Positions 46,401 to 54,750 of a stretch of 64,000 nucleotides of DNA are shown here, one piece after another. Position 1 is the stretch's first letter. Every line of letters starts with the position of its first letter. The notes beneath the pieces were generated by a model. That model had not been told where the DNA came from. It saw only the letters and a list, made by a program, of their open reading frames with translations, and ran no database searches. A program made the position numbers and the translations under genes. The stretch spans positions 3,711,501 to 3,775,500 of the forward strand of contig CATNEN010000005.1 in the NCBI GenBank assembly GCA_950097015.1, given 5' to 3'. The DNA is from Macrostomum hystrix (taxonomy: Eukaryota > Platyhelminthes > Macrostomidae).

Positions 46401-48747
46401 TATCAGAGAGTGACTATCAGAGAGTGACTATCAGAAAGTGACTATCAGAGAGACTATCAGAGAGTGACTATCAGAGAGTGACTATCAGAGAGTGACTATC
46501 AGAGAGACTATCAGAGAGTGACTATTAGAGAGTGACTATCAGAGAGTGACTATCAGAGAGACTATCAGAGAGACTATCAGAGAGTGACTATCAGAGAGTG
46601 ACTATCAGAGAGACTATCAGAGAGTGACTATCAGAGAGTGACTATCAGAGAGTGACTATCAGAGAGTGACTATCAGAGAGTGACTATCAGAGAGTGACTA
46701 TCAGAGTGACTATCAGAGAGTGACTATTAGAGAGTGACTATTAGAGAGACTATCAGAGAGTGACTATCAGAGAGACTATCAGAGAGTGACTATCAGAGAG
46801 TGACTATTAGAGAGACTATCAGAGAGTGACTATCAGAGAGACTATCAGAGAGTGACTATCAGAGAGTGACTATCAGAGAGACTATCAGAGAGTGACTATC
46901 AGAGAGTGACTATCAGAGAGTGACTATCAGAGAGTGACTATCAGAGAGTGACTATCAGAGAGTGACTATCAGAGAGTGACTATCAGAGAGAGACTATCAA
47001 AGAGTGACTCTCAGAGAGTGACTATCAGAGTGACTCTCAAAGAGTGACTATCAGAGAGTGACTATAAGAGAGTGACAATATATATAATTTTGTGACTACA
47101 AAAGTGACGCTGAGGGAGTACCTACATCAGCATTATCAGCAACAGAGCAAGGTGTAAAGTTACAGATAAAGTAGATTTGAGACATGGACTTGACTACGAT
47201 CGTGATGCAATAAAGTATCAACTTATTTTATTGACTAAACCTGCACACACGTACCAACTCACGCAACTCACAAGATGAGAGATAGTGAAGCAACATTTCT
47301 TCATCAAATATCTGGTCATCTAACAAGTTGAGAACGGCTATAAAAAATATTTCGCCCCATCGAACCATCGCACAACTGTTCTGGCATTCAATATCGTCCT
47401 ACTCGCCTACTAGAGCATGCAGTCAACTTTAGTGTGATTTCCCCTGGGAGAATTTCAGTCTATCGCATCCTCACGCGAGTTCATTTCCAACTTACAAAAT
47501 AGCTCCTAGTTCTGCCGCAAACTGTGCAATTATTCTCGATTTTCTCATTTCTGCCATCAAACAGACAGGAATTTGGGAGTGGCATGCCGACATTGTAGTG
47601 TGGGACAGTATAGATCTCCGGTTTCAAGTAGGGAAATTTCTGCCCAGACTTTCTTTGACAGATAATTCTCATTTGAATATCTGCCGGAATGCTTAAAGTA
47701 CTTTTTCAAGTATGCTTCATTCCTGTTGATTATTAGCGTTGCAGTGCCAATCAGCCTTGTCAATCTGCAAATCTACCTGTTTATCATTCCATCTGCCTGT
47801 CTATCTGCCAATCTACCTGTCTATCTGCCAATCTACCGGTCTATCTGCCAATCTACCTGTCTATCTGCCAATCTACCTGTCTATCTGCCAATTTACCTGT
47901 CTATCTGCCAATTCACCTGTCTATCTACCAATTTACCTGTCTATCTGCCAATCTACCGGTCTATCTGACGATTTAGCTGTCTATCTAACAATTTACCTGT
48001 CTATCTGCCGATTTACCTATCTATCTGCCAATCTACCGGTCTATCTGACGATTTAGCTGTCTATCTAACAATTTACCTGTCTATCTGCCAATCTACCGGT
48101 CTATCTGACGATTCAGCTGTCTATCTACCAATTTACTTGTCTATCTACCAATTTACCTGTCTATCTGCCAATCTACCGGTCTATCTGCCGATTTACCTAT
48201 CTATCTGCCAATTTACCTGTCTATCTGCCAATCTACCGGTCTATCTGACGATTCAGCTGTCTATCTGCCAATCTACCGGTCTATCTGCCGATTTACCTGT
48301 CTATCTGCCAATCTACCTGTCTATCTGCCAATCTACCGGTCTATCTGACGATTTAGCTGTCTATCTACCAATTTACCTGTCTATCTACCAATTTACCTGT
48401 CTATCTGCCAATCTACCGGTCTATCTGCCGATTTACCTATCTATCTGCCAATCTACCGGTCTATCTGCCAATCTAGATGTATTCTACCAATATACCAGTG
48501 TAACTTCCTATCTATCAGTATATATATTCGGCTACTTGCTTGTAGATTATTTTATCAAATAATTATCGTGTCCATTGCACTGTGGTCCGATCTACCACTG
48601 CTGTCAGGTTTTTCATCGGTATAACAAAAAAATGAAAACAGCGACTCACATGCCATCCTTAAGCCCAGCTGAGACTAGCGCGCAGCAACAAAGGCAGGCT
48701 GTTAGAAATGCCAGGAGTCTAGTCCTCAACGCGAAACCGGTATCCAT
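21772..48747 (-). CDS. MEGF6: MEGF6-like secreted multi-EGF protein (signal peptide, EMI, EGF/cbEGF, laminin-type EGF)
   Basis: Minus-strand exons in transcript order: 48747-48650, 43409-43272, 42909-42800, 38169-38032, 36999-36874, 36121-36002, 35342-35217, 34545-34420, 34056-33928, 33617-33477, 32785-32522, 31181-31116, 30156-30014, 29724-29199, 28693-28565, 27919-27791, 27426-27286, 26849-26721, 26143-25232, 24905-23925, 22407-22273, 21800-21772. They sum to 4836 bp, 1611 codons plus TGA, with every junction in phase (mostly phase 1, the mark of EGF exon shuffling). Order: signal peptide (1 to about 27), EMI (about 33-115), nine EGF/cbEGF (115-505), a 22-residue linker, then about 24 laminin-type EGF modules (527-1600), and no transmembrane segment. 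This is the layout of vertebrate MEGF6 and similar in length. Exon 6 may use a GC donor. Likely an extracellular matrix or shed adhesive protein. The introns are full of repeats and insertions. Orthology rests on architecture only. Confidence 0.85.
22725..23805. repeat. 16/32-bp minisatellite in MEGF6-like intron 20, about 67 copies of 16 bp
   Basis: Unit tctcatctctcccgtg, alternating in the left half with a diverged 16-mer (ctccagcgtcgcatcc), so the period there is 32 bp; the right half is simple 16 bp. 16 bp is not a multiple of three, yet all three forward frames remain open because the unit has no stop. Intronic, so not coding. Confidence 0.96.
23925..24905 (-). CDS. MEGF6: MEGF6-like exon 20: seven to eight laminin-type EGF modules
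   Basis: 981 bp. Modules begin [112 protein letters not shown]. It ends CEK at a gtgagt donor (23924). With exon 19 it forms a long intron-free stretch, unlike the rest of the gene. Confidence 0.9.
24972..25215. repeat. dispersed repeat family B copy (SINE-like), MEGF6-like intron 19
   Basis: Shares gaaccatgggctcgccgtag-type sequence with 21895-21960, and gatcgtcaggcagtgtacac and tgtggcctcgcc with 27530-27640. Contains alternating acgcacgcacgtgtgcgt. No coding capacity. Confidence 0.55.
25232..26143 (-). CDS. MEGF6: MEGF6-like exon 19: seven laminin-type EGF modules
   Basis: 912 bp, 303 whole codons, no internal intron. Successive modules begin [104 protein letters not shown]. Antisense frames in this GC-rich exon are also open but carry no domain. 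Confidence 0.9.
26205..26345 (+). mobile_element. tRNA-derived SINE fragment (family A)
   Basis: tRNA-like head: gcctagtgtttagagcgtcg then ggtcggggttctaatcccga (degenerate A and B boxes). The body cacttaactctgcattgctt then cagctcacccagct is also found at 58610-58640 and, inverted, at 61280-61320. Cut off on the right by a 34-bp minisatellite. In a MEGF6-like intron. Confidence 0.7.
26345..26652. repeat. 34-bp minisatellite in MEGF6-like intron 18, about 9 copies
   Basis: Each unit is two copies of ctacacctgtggt/a followed by cctgtgaa. It starts immediately at the truncated body of the SINE fragment, so the array appears to have grown out of, or inserted at, that element. Confidence 0.9.
26721..28693 (-). 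CDS. MEGF6: MEGF6-like exons 15-18: four single laminin-type EGF modules
   Basis: Exons 28693-28565 ([19 protein letters not shown]), 27919-27791 ([19 protein letters not shown]), 27426-27286 ([19 protein letters not shown]) and 26849-26721 ([19 protein letters not shown]). Phase 1 throughout. The introns hold family B repeats (27484-27705, 28843-29035). Confidence 0.85.
27484..27705. repeat. dispersed repeat family B copy (SINE-like)
   Basis: Carries cagcgaggaggcaattcagt, then ccattccgctgactcctgag, then ctcatcgtcagacagtgtac and gtgcgagaggcaaacgcgtt. The same blocks in the same order occur at 28843-29035 and partly at 34136-34265. Confidence 0.65.
28843..29035. repeat. dispersed repeat family B copy (SINE-like)
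   Basis: Contains aacgaggaggcaattctgcc, ctcgtcgtcaggcagcgcac, and gagaggaggcaaacgcgtta. Similar along its length to 27484-27705, with an extra block rich in cacacg/gtgtgtg. Confidence 0.65.
29199..30156 (-). CDS. MEGF6: MEGF6-like exons 13-14: first laminin-type EGF modules
   Basis: Exon 13 (30156-30014) reads [20 protein letters not shown]. Exon 14 (29724-29199) carries about four modules ([63 protein letters not shown]). The repeated C-P-x-G-x-(F/W/Y)-G-x-x-C motif is that of MEGF EGF_Lam/EGF_2 modules. The 13/14 junction is phase 0, the only one in the EGF part that is not phase 1. Confidence 0.85.
31116..31181 (-). CDS. MEGF6: MEGF6-like exon 12: putative 22-residue linker
   Basis: 66 bp between a gttaacag acceptor and a gtagca donor, phase 1 in and out, reading [20 protein letters not shown] and three more residues. 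It contains no Cys, and falls exactly at the change from cbEGF to laminin-type EGF modules. If skipped, the frame is unaffected, so it could be an alternative exon or a false positive. Confidence 0.5.
31466..32018. mobile_element. 553-bp MITE with about 34-bp terminal inverted repeats and TA target site
   Basis: The left end ccaaggggggaattctcccc continues ctgacaatttttt; the right end is the reverse complement with longer G/C runs. Both ends are flanked by TA (31464-31465, 32019-32020). TA duplication with these short ends fits Tc1/mariner-type or a related superfamily. The interior has no transposase frame. Lies in the intron between MEGF6-like exons 11 and 12. Confidence 0.82.
32284..32440. 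repeat. 45-bp repeat, about 3.5 copies
   Basis: gagtcatcagtgtacattga followed by gggagaggaaagtagctgaa and gttat, three full units with the last diverged. Small intronic array. Confidence 0.85.
32522..32785 (-). CDS. MEGF6: MEGF6-like exon 11: two cbEGF modules in one exon
   Basis: 264 bp encoding [20 protein letters not shown] and [20 protein letters not shown] modules. Unlike the flanking one-module exons, the intron between these two has been lost, or never existed. Phase 1 at both ends. Confidence 0.88.
32990..33350. repeat. 16-bp minisatellite in MEGF6-like intron 10, about 22 copies
   Basis: Unit tgatagtctgatagat with tgatacat variants; it degenerates rightward into gata-rich sequence up to the donor region of exon 10. 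Minus-strand frames read [12 protein letters not shown]-type peptides and are an artefact of the repeat. Confidence 0.92.
33477..35342 (-). CDS. MEGF6: MEGF6-like exons 7-10: four EGF modules, one per exon
   Basis: Exon 7 (35342-35217) [16 protein letters not shown]; exon 8 (34545-34420) [19 protein letters not shown]; exon 9 (34056-33928) [18 protein letters not shown]; exon 10 (33617-33477) [20 protein letters not shown]. Each has six Cys and phase 1 ends. Only exon 9 has the cbEGF start. The intron between exons 8 and 9 contains a family B dispersed repeat at 34136-34265. Confidence 0.85.
34136..34265. repeat. dispersed repeat family B copy (SINE-like, short)
   Basis: Begins cagccagcgagtaggcgatt, continues ccattccgctgactcctgag, and ends ggtgcgagaggcaaaatctt. 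A shorter member of the family at 27484 and 28843, in the intron between MEGF6-like exons 8 and 9. Confidence 0.6.
36002..36999 (-). CDS. MEGF6: MEGF6-like exons 5-6: two calcium-binding EGF modules
   Basis: Exon 5 (36999-36874) reads [38 protein letters not shown]. Exon 6 (36121-36002, or to 35996) reads [31 protein letters not shown]. The D-I-D/N-E-C starts mark calcium-binding EGFs. Exon 6 offers two donors in the same phase: GT (gtaaag, 36001) or GC (gcaagt, 35995). Confidence 0.85.
36288..36770. repeat. 20-bp minisatellite in MEGF6-like intron 5, about 23 copies
   Basis: Unit agtggagtgaggtggctgct with many variants. Related short copies (ggagtggggtggttgacgg) also occur at 35470-35540 in the next intron, which suggests a common seed or conversion between introns. 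Confidence 0.88.
37190..37735. repeat. CT-rich low-complexity tract in MEGF6-like intron 4
   Basis: Irregular tctcttctctcctct sequence with a better ordered 34-37-bp repeat (ttctatcctctcatttttca) around 37430-37620. Nearly pure pyrimidine on the plus strand, hence purine on the transcript strand. Confidence 0.9.
38032..38169 (-). CDS. MEGF6: MEGF6-like exon 4: first EGF module
   Basis: Reads [15 protein letters not shown], then a spacer [13 protein letters not shown], then [15 protein letters not shown]: six Cys in EGF order with a long loop between C3 and C4. Phase 1 at both ends, typical of EGF exons. Confidence 0.85.
38220..38392 (-). mobile_element. tRNA-derived SINE head (family A), minus strand
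   Basis: Read on the minus strand, gtggttagagcgtcggactc then gacttgaaggtcgagggttc and gatttcc: a tRNA-like A/B box pair close to those at 26217 and 61390. A second B-box-like motif (gtgagttcgattctc, minus) lies at about 38228-38245, perhaps a nested or second head. The body is largely missing; the polypyrimidine array starts directly beside it. Confidence 0.65.
38395..40092. repeat. 1.7-kb polypyrimidine (CT) satellite in MEGF6-like intron 3
   Basis: Blocks of ctctcctctctccactctcc and ctctctactcccctc in an irregular 40-200-bp higher-order pattern. A marker block (ctcctctccccactcctttc) recurs near 38810, 39005, 39195 and 39720. Only scattered A interrupts an otherwise all-C/T strand. The forward 526-codon open frame is a by-product of having no G and few A. 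Confidence 0.95.
40140..40215 (+). mobile_element. tRNA-like sequence, possible SINE head
   Basis: tagtccagtgg is a perfect pol III A-box (TRGYNNANNGG); a weak B-box-like ggaagtttgtttc lies about 45 bp downstream. No complete tRNA fold is apparent, so a SINE relic is more likely than a tRNA gene. Confidence 0.4.
40216..41040. other. unique intronic DNA (MEGF6-like intron 3)
   Basis: No array. Contains a short atat run at about 40503-40515 and a stretch (40584-40868) open for 94 codons without any domain or coding support. A B-box-like ggttcgattccc occurs at 40708-40719. Confidence 0.5.
41041..41735. repeat. 15-bp minisatellite in two blocks, about 43 copies
   Basis: 41046-41500: unit gattcggaaacagta, with cattag and gaagaa variants and several single-base insertions. 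41560-41735: unit gattcggaaatagac. Separated by about 60 bp of degenerate copies. In MEGF6-like intron 3. Confidence 0.94.
42445..42720. repeat. 22-bp minisatellite, about 12 copies
   Basis: gatcatggagtgacaaactg plus ta, with gaaaaac and tgcattgacag variants. Lies just downstream of the EMI exon 3 donor (in transcript orientation). Confidence 0.9.
42800..42909 (-). CDS. MEGF6: MEGF6-like exon 3: second half of EMI domain
   Basis: Acceptor atcgcag, donor gtgggt. Reads [20 protein letters not shown] followed by CCRGF and a final Cys. VYR...Y-x-CC-x-G-F/W is the C-terminal hallmark of EMI domains. The intron downstream (42799-38170) contains the long polypyrimidine tract. Confidence 0.87.
42985..43271. 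repeat. roughly 31-43-bp minisatellite in the short intron between EMI exons
   Basis: cccattcctcacacccgaca then cctcgcttatcgcaccca, about eight irregular copies. It runs up to the donor of EMI exon 2 and fills most of the 362-bp intron 42910-43271. Confidence 0.9.
43272..43409 (-). CDS. MEGF6: MEGF6-like exon 2: first half of EMI domain
   Basis: Acceptor tttcag, donor gtttgt. Reads [20 protein letters not shown] and on through [17 protein letters not shown]. The spacing of the Cys residues and the P-x-C...W-C...Y pattern match the EMI module found at the N-terminus of MEGF6/10/11 and emilins. Confidence 0.85.
43855..47085. repeat. 14-bp satellite with a 1,010-bp higher-order repeat, about 230 units (MEGF6-like intron 1)
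   Basis: Unit gtgactatcagaga, interspersed with 10-bp units lacking gtga, and marker variants (agagcgttac, ttagaga, tataaga, cagtgagtg). Markers recur 1,010 bp apart: tataagagag at 44331 and 45341, agagcgttac at 44431 and 45441, actatcagtg at 44631 and 45641. This shows a segmental duplication inside the array. Confidence 0.96.
47765..48475. repeat. 20-bp minisatellite in MEGF6-like intron 1, about 36 copies
   Basis: Unit ctgtctatctgccaatctac, with gacgatttag and accaattt variants. Lies about 170 bp from the signal-peptide exon donor. The open frames ([16 protein letters not shown] type) are repeat artefacts. Confidence 0.94.
48650..48747 (-). CDS. MEGF6: MEGF6-like exon 1: start codon and signal peptide
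   Basis: ATG at 48747 encodes [20 protein letters not shown] and on to ALVSAG, a basic n-region, hydrophobic core and small-residue cleavage site. The exon ends two bases into a codon at a perfect gtgagt donor (48649). It joins the EMI exon at 43409 in frame (KDGM then PNVCPYK). The 5.2-kb first intron contains the 43.9-47.1 kb and 47.8-48.5 kb arrays. The assignment depends on phase and on the natural signal-EMI junction. Confidence 0.75.
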
Positions 48748-49620
48748 GGCGACTGCCGAAAAAAGGCAAACTGCCAAAACACGACCGATTGCTGTCACTT
48801 TGGCAGCTGACGGTTGTTAAAACTGACTTTTCTTAGTTTTTTATGGAATTAAAGAAACCTTTTTTGCAACCAATTAAAGTTAAAGAAAAACGGCAGACAG
48901 CAATAAAAAAGCAGTAATATAAATAATCTTGATAGTTAAATTAAAAAATAGACAACTAGATAAAGCCTGCCTATCCTATACCTATATAGCTATCTATGCA
49001 CTGACAATATTGCTTAGGTGCAGTCAGAGGTAGACATTCCTCAGCCTCAATATGGCATCGTTCTACCTACTCAACTTTTAAGGTTGAGCAGTCAGATAGG
49101 GGGGGTTCTGCTCTGGTTGGGGCGAACGCACAATGACCAGCTATGGAATTTCTCGAGACACAATGCGAACAGCTCTCTAAAACTCACTCTCTCACTGTGT
49201 GTGTGTGTGTGTGTGTCTATTTCACTAATTCAATAACATTCTTTTTCCTATTCAGTTCTGTCTCAACTAGCCAAGGGCGAATATAAATTTCTCTTTAGGA
49301 ATTTCTTGCTCTAAGTTTTGAGTTCGCTTATATCGTAGCGTTGATTGGTAGGCGAGAGTTGCAACCAATGGCAACAACCGAACCCTAAAACACGATTAGT
49401 TAGTTAGTTGCTAAGAAAACTAACGATTTTTACAAAAAAAAGTTAAATTTAAACTACTTTGAGCATTCTGCCTGGGAGGTCTGCTCAGCCCTACCATTTA
49501 TTTAGTAATGCATAAGTAGCCTAATTTAGAATGTGCATTCCGCACTAATCATACCTTCCATTTCCATAGCGTTTTCCGCTAAGCCTAAGATAGAGTGTAA
49601 TGCACAACATGAATTTACTA
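48748..49620. other. 5' flank of the MEGF6-like gene
   Basis: Unique AT-rich DNA upstream of the start codon, presumably 5' UTR and promoter. A GT microsatellite (gtgtgtgtgtgtgtgtgt) is at about 49195-49217. I see no convincing TATA box or other core element at a fixed distance. Confidence 0.45.
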
Positions 49621-49624
49621 TGCA

Positions 49625-50400
49625 CAACACTGAATCTCTGCACTCTCACTGAATCTCTCCACTCTCTCCCTGAATCTCTTCACTCTCTCCCTGAATCTCT
49701 TCACTATCTCCCTGAATCTCTCCACTCTCTCCCTGAATCTCTTCACCGTCTCCCTGAATCTCTCCACTCTCTCCCTGAATCTCTTCACTCTCTCCCTGAA
49801 TCTCTTCACCGTCTCCCTGAATCTTTCCACTCTCTCCCTGAATCTCTTCACTCTCTCCCTGAATCTCTTCACCGTCTCCCTGAATCTCTCCACTACCTCC
49901 CTGAATCTCTCCACTCTCTCCCTGAATCTCTCCACTCTCTCCCTGAATCTCTCCACTATCACCCTGAATCTCTTCACTCTCTCCCTGAATCTCTTCACCG
50001 TCACCCTGAATCTCTCCACTATCTCCCTGAATCTCTTCACTCTCTTCCTGAATCTCTTCACTATCTCCCTGAATCTCTTCACCGTCACCCTGAATCTCTT
50101 CACTATCTTCCTGAATCTCTCCACTCTCTCACTGAATCTCTTCACTCTCTTCCTGAATCTCTTCACTCTCTTCCTGAATCTCTTCACCGTCTCCCTGAAT
50201 CTCTTCACTCTCTTCCTGAATCTCTTCACCGTCTCCCTGAATCTCTTCACTATCTCCCTGAATCTCTTCACTCTCTTCCTGAATCTCTTCACCGTCTCCC
50301 TGAATCTCTTCACTCTCTTCCTGAATCTCTTCACCGTCTCCCTGAATCTCTTCACTATCTCCCTGAATCTCTTCACCGTCTCCCTGAATCTCTCCACCTA
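49625..50400. repeat. 21-bp minisatellite, about 37 copies, intergenic
   Basis: Unit ctgaatctcttcactctctc plus c, with caccgtc and cactatc variants. 21 is a multiple of three, so forward (SLPESLH) and reverse (FRETVKR) frames are both open for about 260-280 codons. No exon signals or codon bias support translation. Confidence 0.94.
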
Positions 50401-51164
50401 TCCGTGAGTCTCAGCGCCGAATATTTGCACTCTGGTAGCCGGCACACAAGCTAAACTTCAGTGCGCAGTTGAGCAGTTTTTTGGCTACAAATTGCATAAC
50501 AATAAAATCTCAATTCATTGCAAAGTTTTAAATATTTTTTTACAGAGAACCTTGAGGTGCGATATTGAGACTATAAATTTATTATTTATAGTAAAACATA
50601 CATTCTGCTTGTGAGAAACTGCATAAATATGGAAGAAAACTTTTAATTAAGTGACGGAAATGTTAATTTTCTCTCCGCAAGTATAGCCATGGCCATAAAT
50701 ATTTTTGTGTGGCAAAGCTTTATAAGTTAATTAGCTAATTATGAAATAATGAAATAAGTCCATTTATTTTAAAATACGTGGGAAAGCAGAATTTTTTTGA
50801 AAAAGGCGAAATACTATTTGACGAGTAGTTTAAATTATAAACTGAATTTTAGTAAAACTACTATGAGTAGAAAGTGAAAGAGATTTACTAATAAATATGC
50901 AGAAGAAGGCCAGTAATTTGGTGATAATTCTACTTTGTTAAACTCGGGAACTCATCCTGACAACAACTTGACTGCACAATACTTCTCAGTTCACTAAGCC
51001 TAATAATCATGTGGGTACATTTGTTATAAAATACATAATTATACCAGCGTAGATTATAGTTTCTAGCTGAGTCAAAGATAGATAATAAGCCATGGCAATT
51101 GCTTCACGACAACAGACGGAAGACAGCTTTTAATTTCTGCGAAAACACTCAGTGCAAAGAAATC
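50401..51164. other. AT-rich intergenic DNA
   Basis: No array, no exon recognised. Separates two satellites. Confidence 0.55.
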
Positions 51165-54100
51165 GATCGGACAAGATTGTTGAAATGTCAGTGAGAGAGT
51201 CAGATAAGATTGTTGAAATGTCAGTGAGAGAGTCAGATAAGATTGTTGAAATGTCAGTGAGAGAGTCAGATAAGATTGTTGAAATGTCAGTGAGAGAGTC
51301 AGATAAGATTGTTGAAATGTCAGTGAGAGAGTCAGATAAGATTGTTGAAATGTCAGTGAGAGAGTCAGATAAGATTGTTGAAATGTCAGTGAGAGAGTCA
51401 GATAAGATTGTTGATCAGACAGTGAGAGAGTCAGATAAGATTGTTGATCAGACAGTGAGAGAGTCAGATAAGATTGTTGAAATGTCAGTGAGAGAGTCAG
51501 ATAAGATTGTTGATCAGAGAGTGAGAGAGTCAGATAAGATTGTTGATCAGACAGTGAGAGAGTCAGATAAGATTGTTGATCAGACAGTGAGAGAGTCAGA
51601 TAAGATTGTTGAAATGTCAGTGAGAGAGTCAGATAAGATTGTTGAAATGTCAGTGAGAGAGTCAGATAAGATTGTTGAAATGTCAGTGAGAGAGTCAGAT
51701 AAGATTGTTGAAATGTCAGTGAGAGAGTCAGATAAGATTGTTGAAATGTCAGTGAGAGAGTCAGATAAGATTGTTGAAATGTCAGTGAGAGAGTCAGATA
51801 AGATTGTTGATCAGACAGTGAGAGAGTCAGATAAGATTGTTGATCAGACAGTGAGAGAGTCAGATAAGATTGTTGAAATGTCAGTGAGAGAGTCAGATAA
51901 GATTGTTGAAATGTCAGTGAGAGAGTCAGATAAGATTGTTGAAATGTCAGTGAGAGAGTCAGATAAGATTGTTGAAATGTCAGTGAGAGAGTCAGATAAG
52001 ATTGTTGATCAGACAGTGAGAGAGTCAGATAAGATTGTTGATCAGACAGTGAGAGAGTCAGATAAGATTGTTGAAATGTCAGTGAGAGAGTCAGATAAGA
52101 TTGTTGATCAGAGAGTGAGAGAGTCAGATAAGATTGTTGATCAGACAGTGAGAGAGTCAGATAAGATTGTTGATCAGACAGTGAGAGAGTCAGATAAGAT
52201 TGTTGAAATGTCAGTGAGAGAGTCAGATAAGATTGTTGAAATGTCAGTGAGAGAGTCAGATAAGATTGTTGAAATGTCAGTGAGAGAGTCAGATAAGATT
52301 GTTGATCAGACAGTGAGAGAGTCAGATAAGATTGTTGATCAGACAGTGAGAGAGTCAGATAAGATTGTTGAAATGTCAGTGAGAGAGTCAGATAAGATTG
52401 TTGATCAGACAGTGAGAGAGTCAGATAAGATTGTTGATCAGACAGTGAGAGAGTCAGATAAGATTGTTGAAATGTCAGTGAGAGAGTCAGATAAGATTGT
52501 TGAAATGTCAGTGAGAGAGTCAGATAAGATTGTTGAAATGTCAGTGAGAGAGTCAGATAAGATTGTTGATCAGACAGTGAGAGAGTCAGATAAGATTGTT
52601 GAAATGTCAGTGAGAGAGTCAGATAAGATTGTTGAAATGTCAGTGAGAGAGTCAGATAAGATTGTTGAAATGTCAGTGAGAGAGTCAGATAAGATTGTTG
52701 ATCAGACAGTGAGAGAGTCAGATAAGATTGTTGATCAGACAGTGAGAGAGTCAGATAAGATTGTTGAAATGTCAGTGAGAGAGTCAGATAAGATTGTTGA
52801 TCAGACAGTGAGAGAGTCAGATAAGATTGTTGAAATGTCAGTGAGAGAGTCAGATAAGATTGTTGAAATGTCAGTGAGAGAGTCAGATAAGATTGTTGAA
52901 ATGTCAGTGAGAGAGTCAGATAAGATTGTTGATCAGAGAGTGAGAGAGTCAGATAAGATTGTTGATCAGACAGTGAGAGAGTCAGATAAGATTGTTGAAA
53001 TGTCAGTGAGAGAGTCAGATTAGATTGTTGAAATGTCAGTGAGAGAGTCAGATAAGATTGTTGAAATGTCAGTGAGAGAGTCAGATAAGATTGTTGAAAT
53101 GTCAGTGAGAGAGTCAGATAAGATTGTTGAAATGTCAGTGAGAGAGTCAGATAAGATTGTTGAAATGTCAGTGAGAGAGTCAGATAAGATTGTTGAAATG
53201 TCAGTGAGAGAGTCAGATAAGATTGTTGAAATGTCAGTGAGAGAGTCAGATAAGATTTTTGAAATGTCAGTGAGAGAGTCAGATAAGATTGTTGAAATGT
53301 CAGTGAGAGAGTCAGATAAGATTGTTGATCAGAGAGTGAGAGAGTCAGATAAGATTGTTGATCAGAGAGTGAGAGAGTCAGATAAGATTTTTGAAATGTC
53401 AGTGAGAGAGTCAGATAAGATTGTTGATCAGAGAGTGAGAGAGTCAGATAAGATTGTTGATCAGAGAGTGAGAGAGTCAGATAAGATTGTTGATCAGACA
53501 GTGAGAGAGTTAGATAAGATTGTTGATCAGACAGTGAGAGAGTTAGATAAGATTGTTGATCAGACAGTGAGAGAGTTAGATAAGATTGTTGATCAGACAG
53601 TGAGAGAGTCAGATAAGATTGTTGATCAGACAGTGAGAGAGTCAGATAAGATTGTTGATCAGAGAGTGAGAGAGTCAGATATGATTGTTGATCAGACAGT
53701 GAGAGAGTCAGATAAGATTGTTGATCAGAGAGTGAGAGAGTCAGATAAGATTGTTGATCAGACAGTGAGAGAGTCAGATAAGATTGTTGAAATGTCAGTG
53801 AGAGAGTCAGATAAGATTGTTGAAATGTCAGTGAGAGAGTCAGATAAGATTGTTGAAATGTCAGTGAGAGAGTCAGATAAGATTGTTGAAATGTCAGTGA
53901 GAGAGTCAGATAAGATTGTTGAAATGTCAGTGAGAGAGTCAGATAAGATTGTTGAAATGTCAGTGAGAGAGTCAGATAAGATTTTTGAAATGTCAGTGAG
54001 AGAGTCAGATAAGATTGTTGAAATGTCAGTGAGAGAGTCAGATAAGATTGTTGATCAGAGAGTGAGAGAGTCAGATAAGATTGTTGATCAGAGAGTGAGA

Positions 54101-54750
54101 GAGTCAGATAAGATTTTTGAAATGTCAGTGAGAGAGTCAGATAAGATTGTTGAAATGTCAGTGAGAGAGTCAGATAAGATTGTTGATCAGAGAGTGAGAG
54201 AGTCAGATAAGATTGTTGATCAGAGAGTGAGAGAGTCAGATAAGATTGTTGATCAGACAGTGAGAGAGTTAGATAAGATTGTTGATCAGACAGTGAGAGA
54301 GTTAGATAAGATTGTTGATCAGACAGTGAGAGAGTCAGATAAGATTGTTGAAATGTCAGTGAGAGAGTCAGATAAGATTGTTGATCAGAGAGTGAGAGAG
54401 TCAGATATGATTGTTGATCAGACAGTGAGAGAGTCAGATAAGATTGTTGATCAGAGAGTGAGAGAGTCAGATAAGATTGTTGATCAGACAGTGAGAGAGT
54501 CAGATAAGATTGTTGAAATGTCAGTGAGAGAGTCAGATAAGATTGTTGATCAGACAGTGAGAGAGTCAGATAAGATTGTTGATCAGACAGTGAGAGAGTC
54601 AGATAAGATTGTTGAAATGTCAGTGAGAGAGTCAGATAAGATTGTTGATCAGAGAGTGAGAGAGTCAGATAAGATTGTTGATCAGAGAGTGAGAGAGTCA
54701 GATAAGATTGTTGATCAGACAGTGAGAGAGTCAGATAAGATTTTGGATTA
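51165..54750. repeat. 33-bp satellite, about 108 units, open on both strands
   Basis: Two main unit types share tgagagagtcagataagatt, followed by gttgaaatgtcag or gttgatcagacag/gagag. One forward frame encodes an 11-residue repeat SDKIVEMSVRE/SDKIVDQTVRE, with a single stop (tag at 53021). On the minus strand a frame of 1,230 codons (unit SYLTLSLSDQQ/SYLTLSLTFQQ) is unbroken. A 726-bp (22-unit) higher-order duplication is visible: cagatatgattg at 53677 and 54403. Translation is unproven; see findings. Confidence 0.93.

Noticed and set aside
49600-50454. Forward 284-codon and reverse 259-codon frames
   Set aside because: 21-bp minisatellite open on both strands; no exon signals or unique flanking coding sequence.
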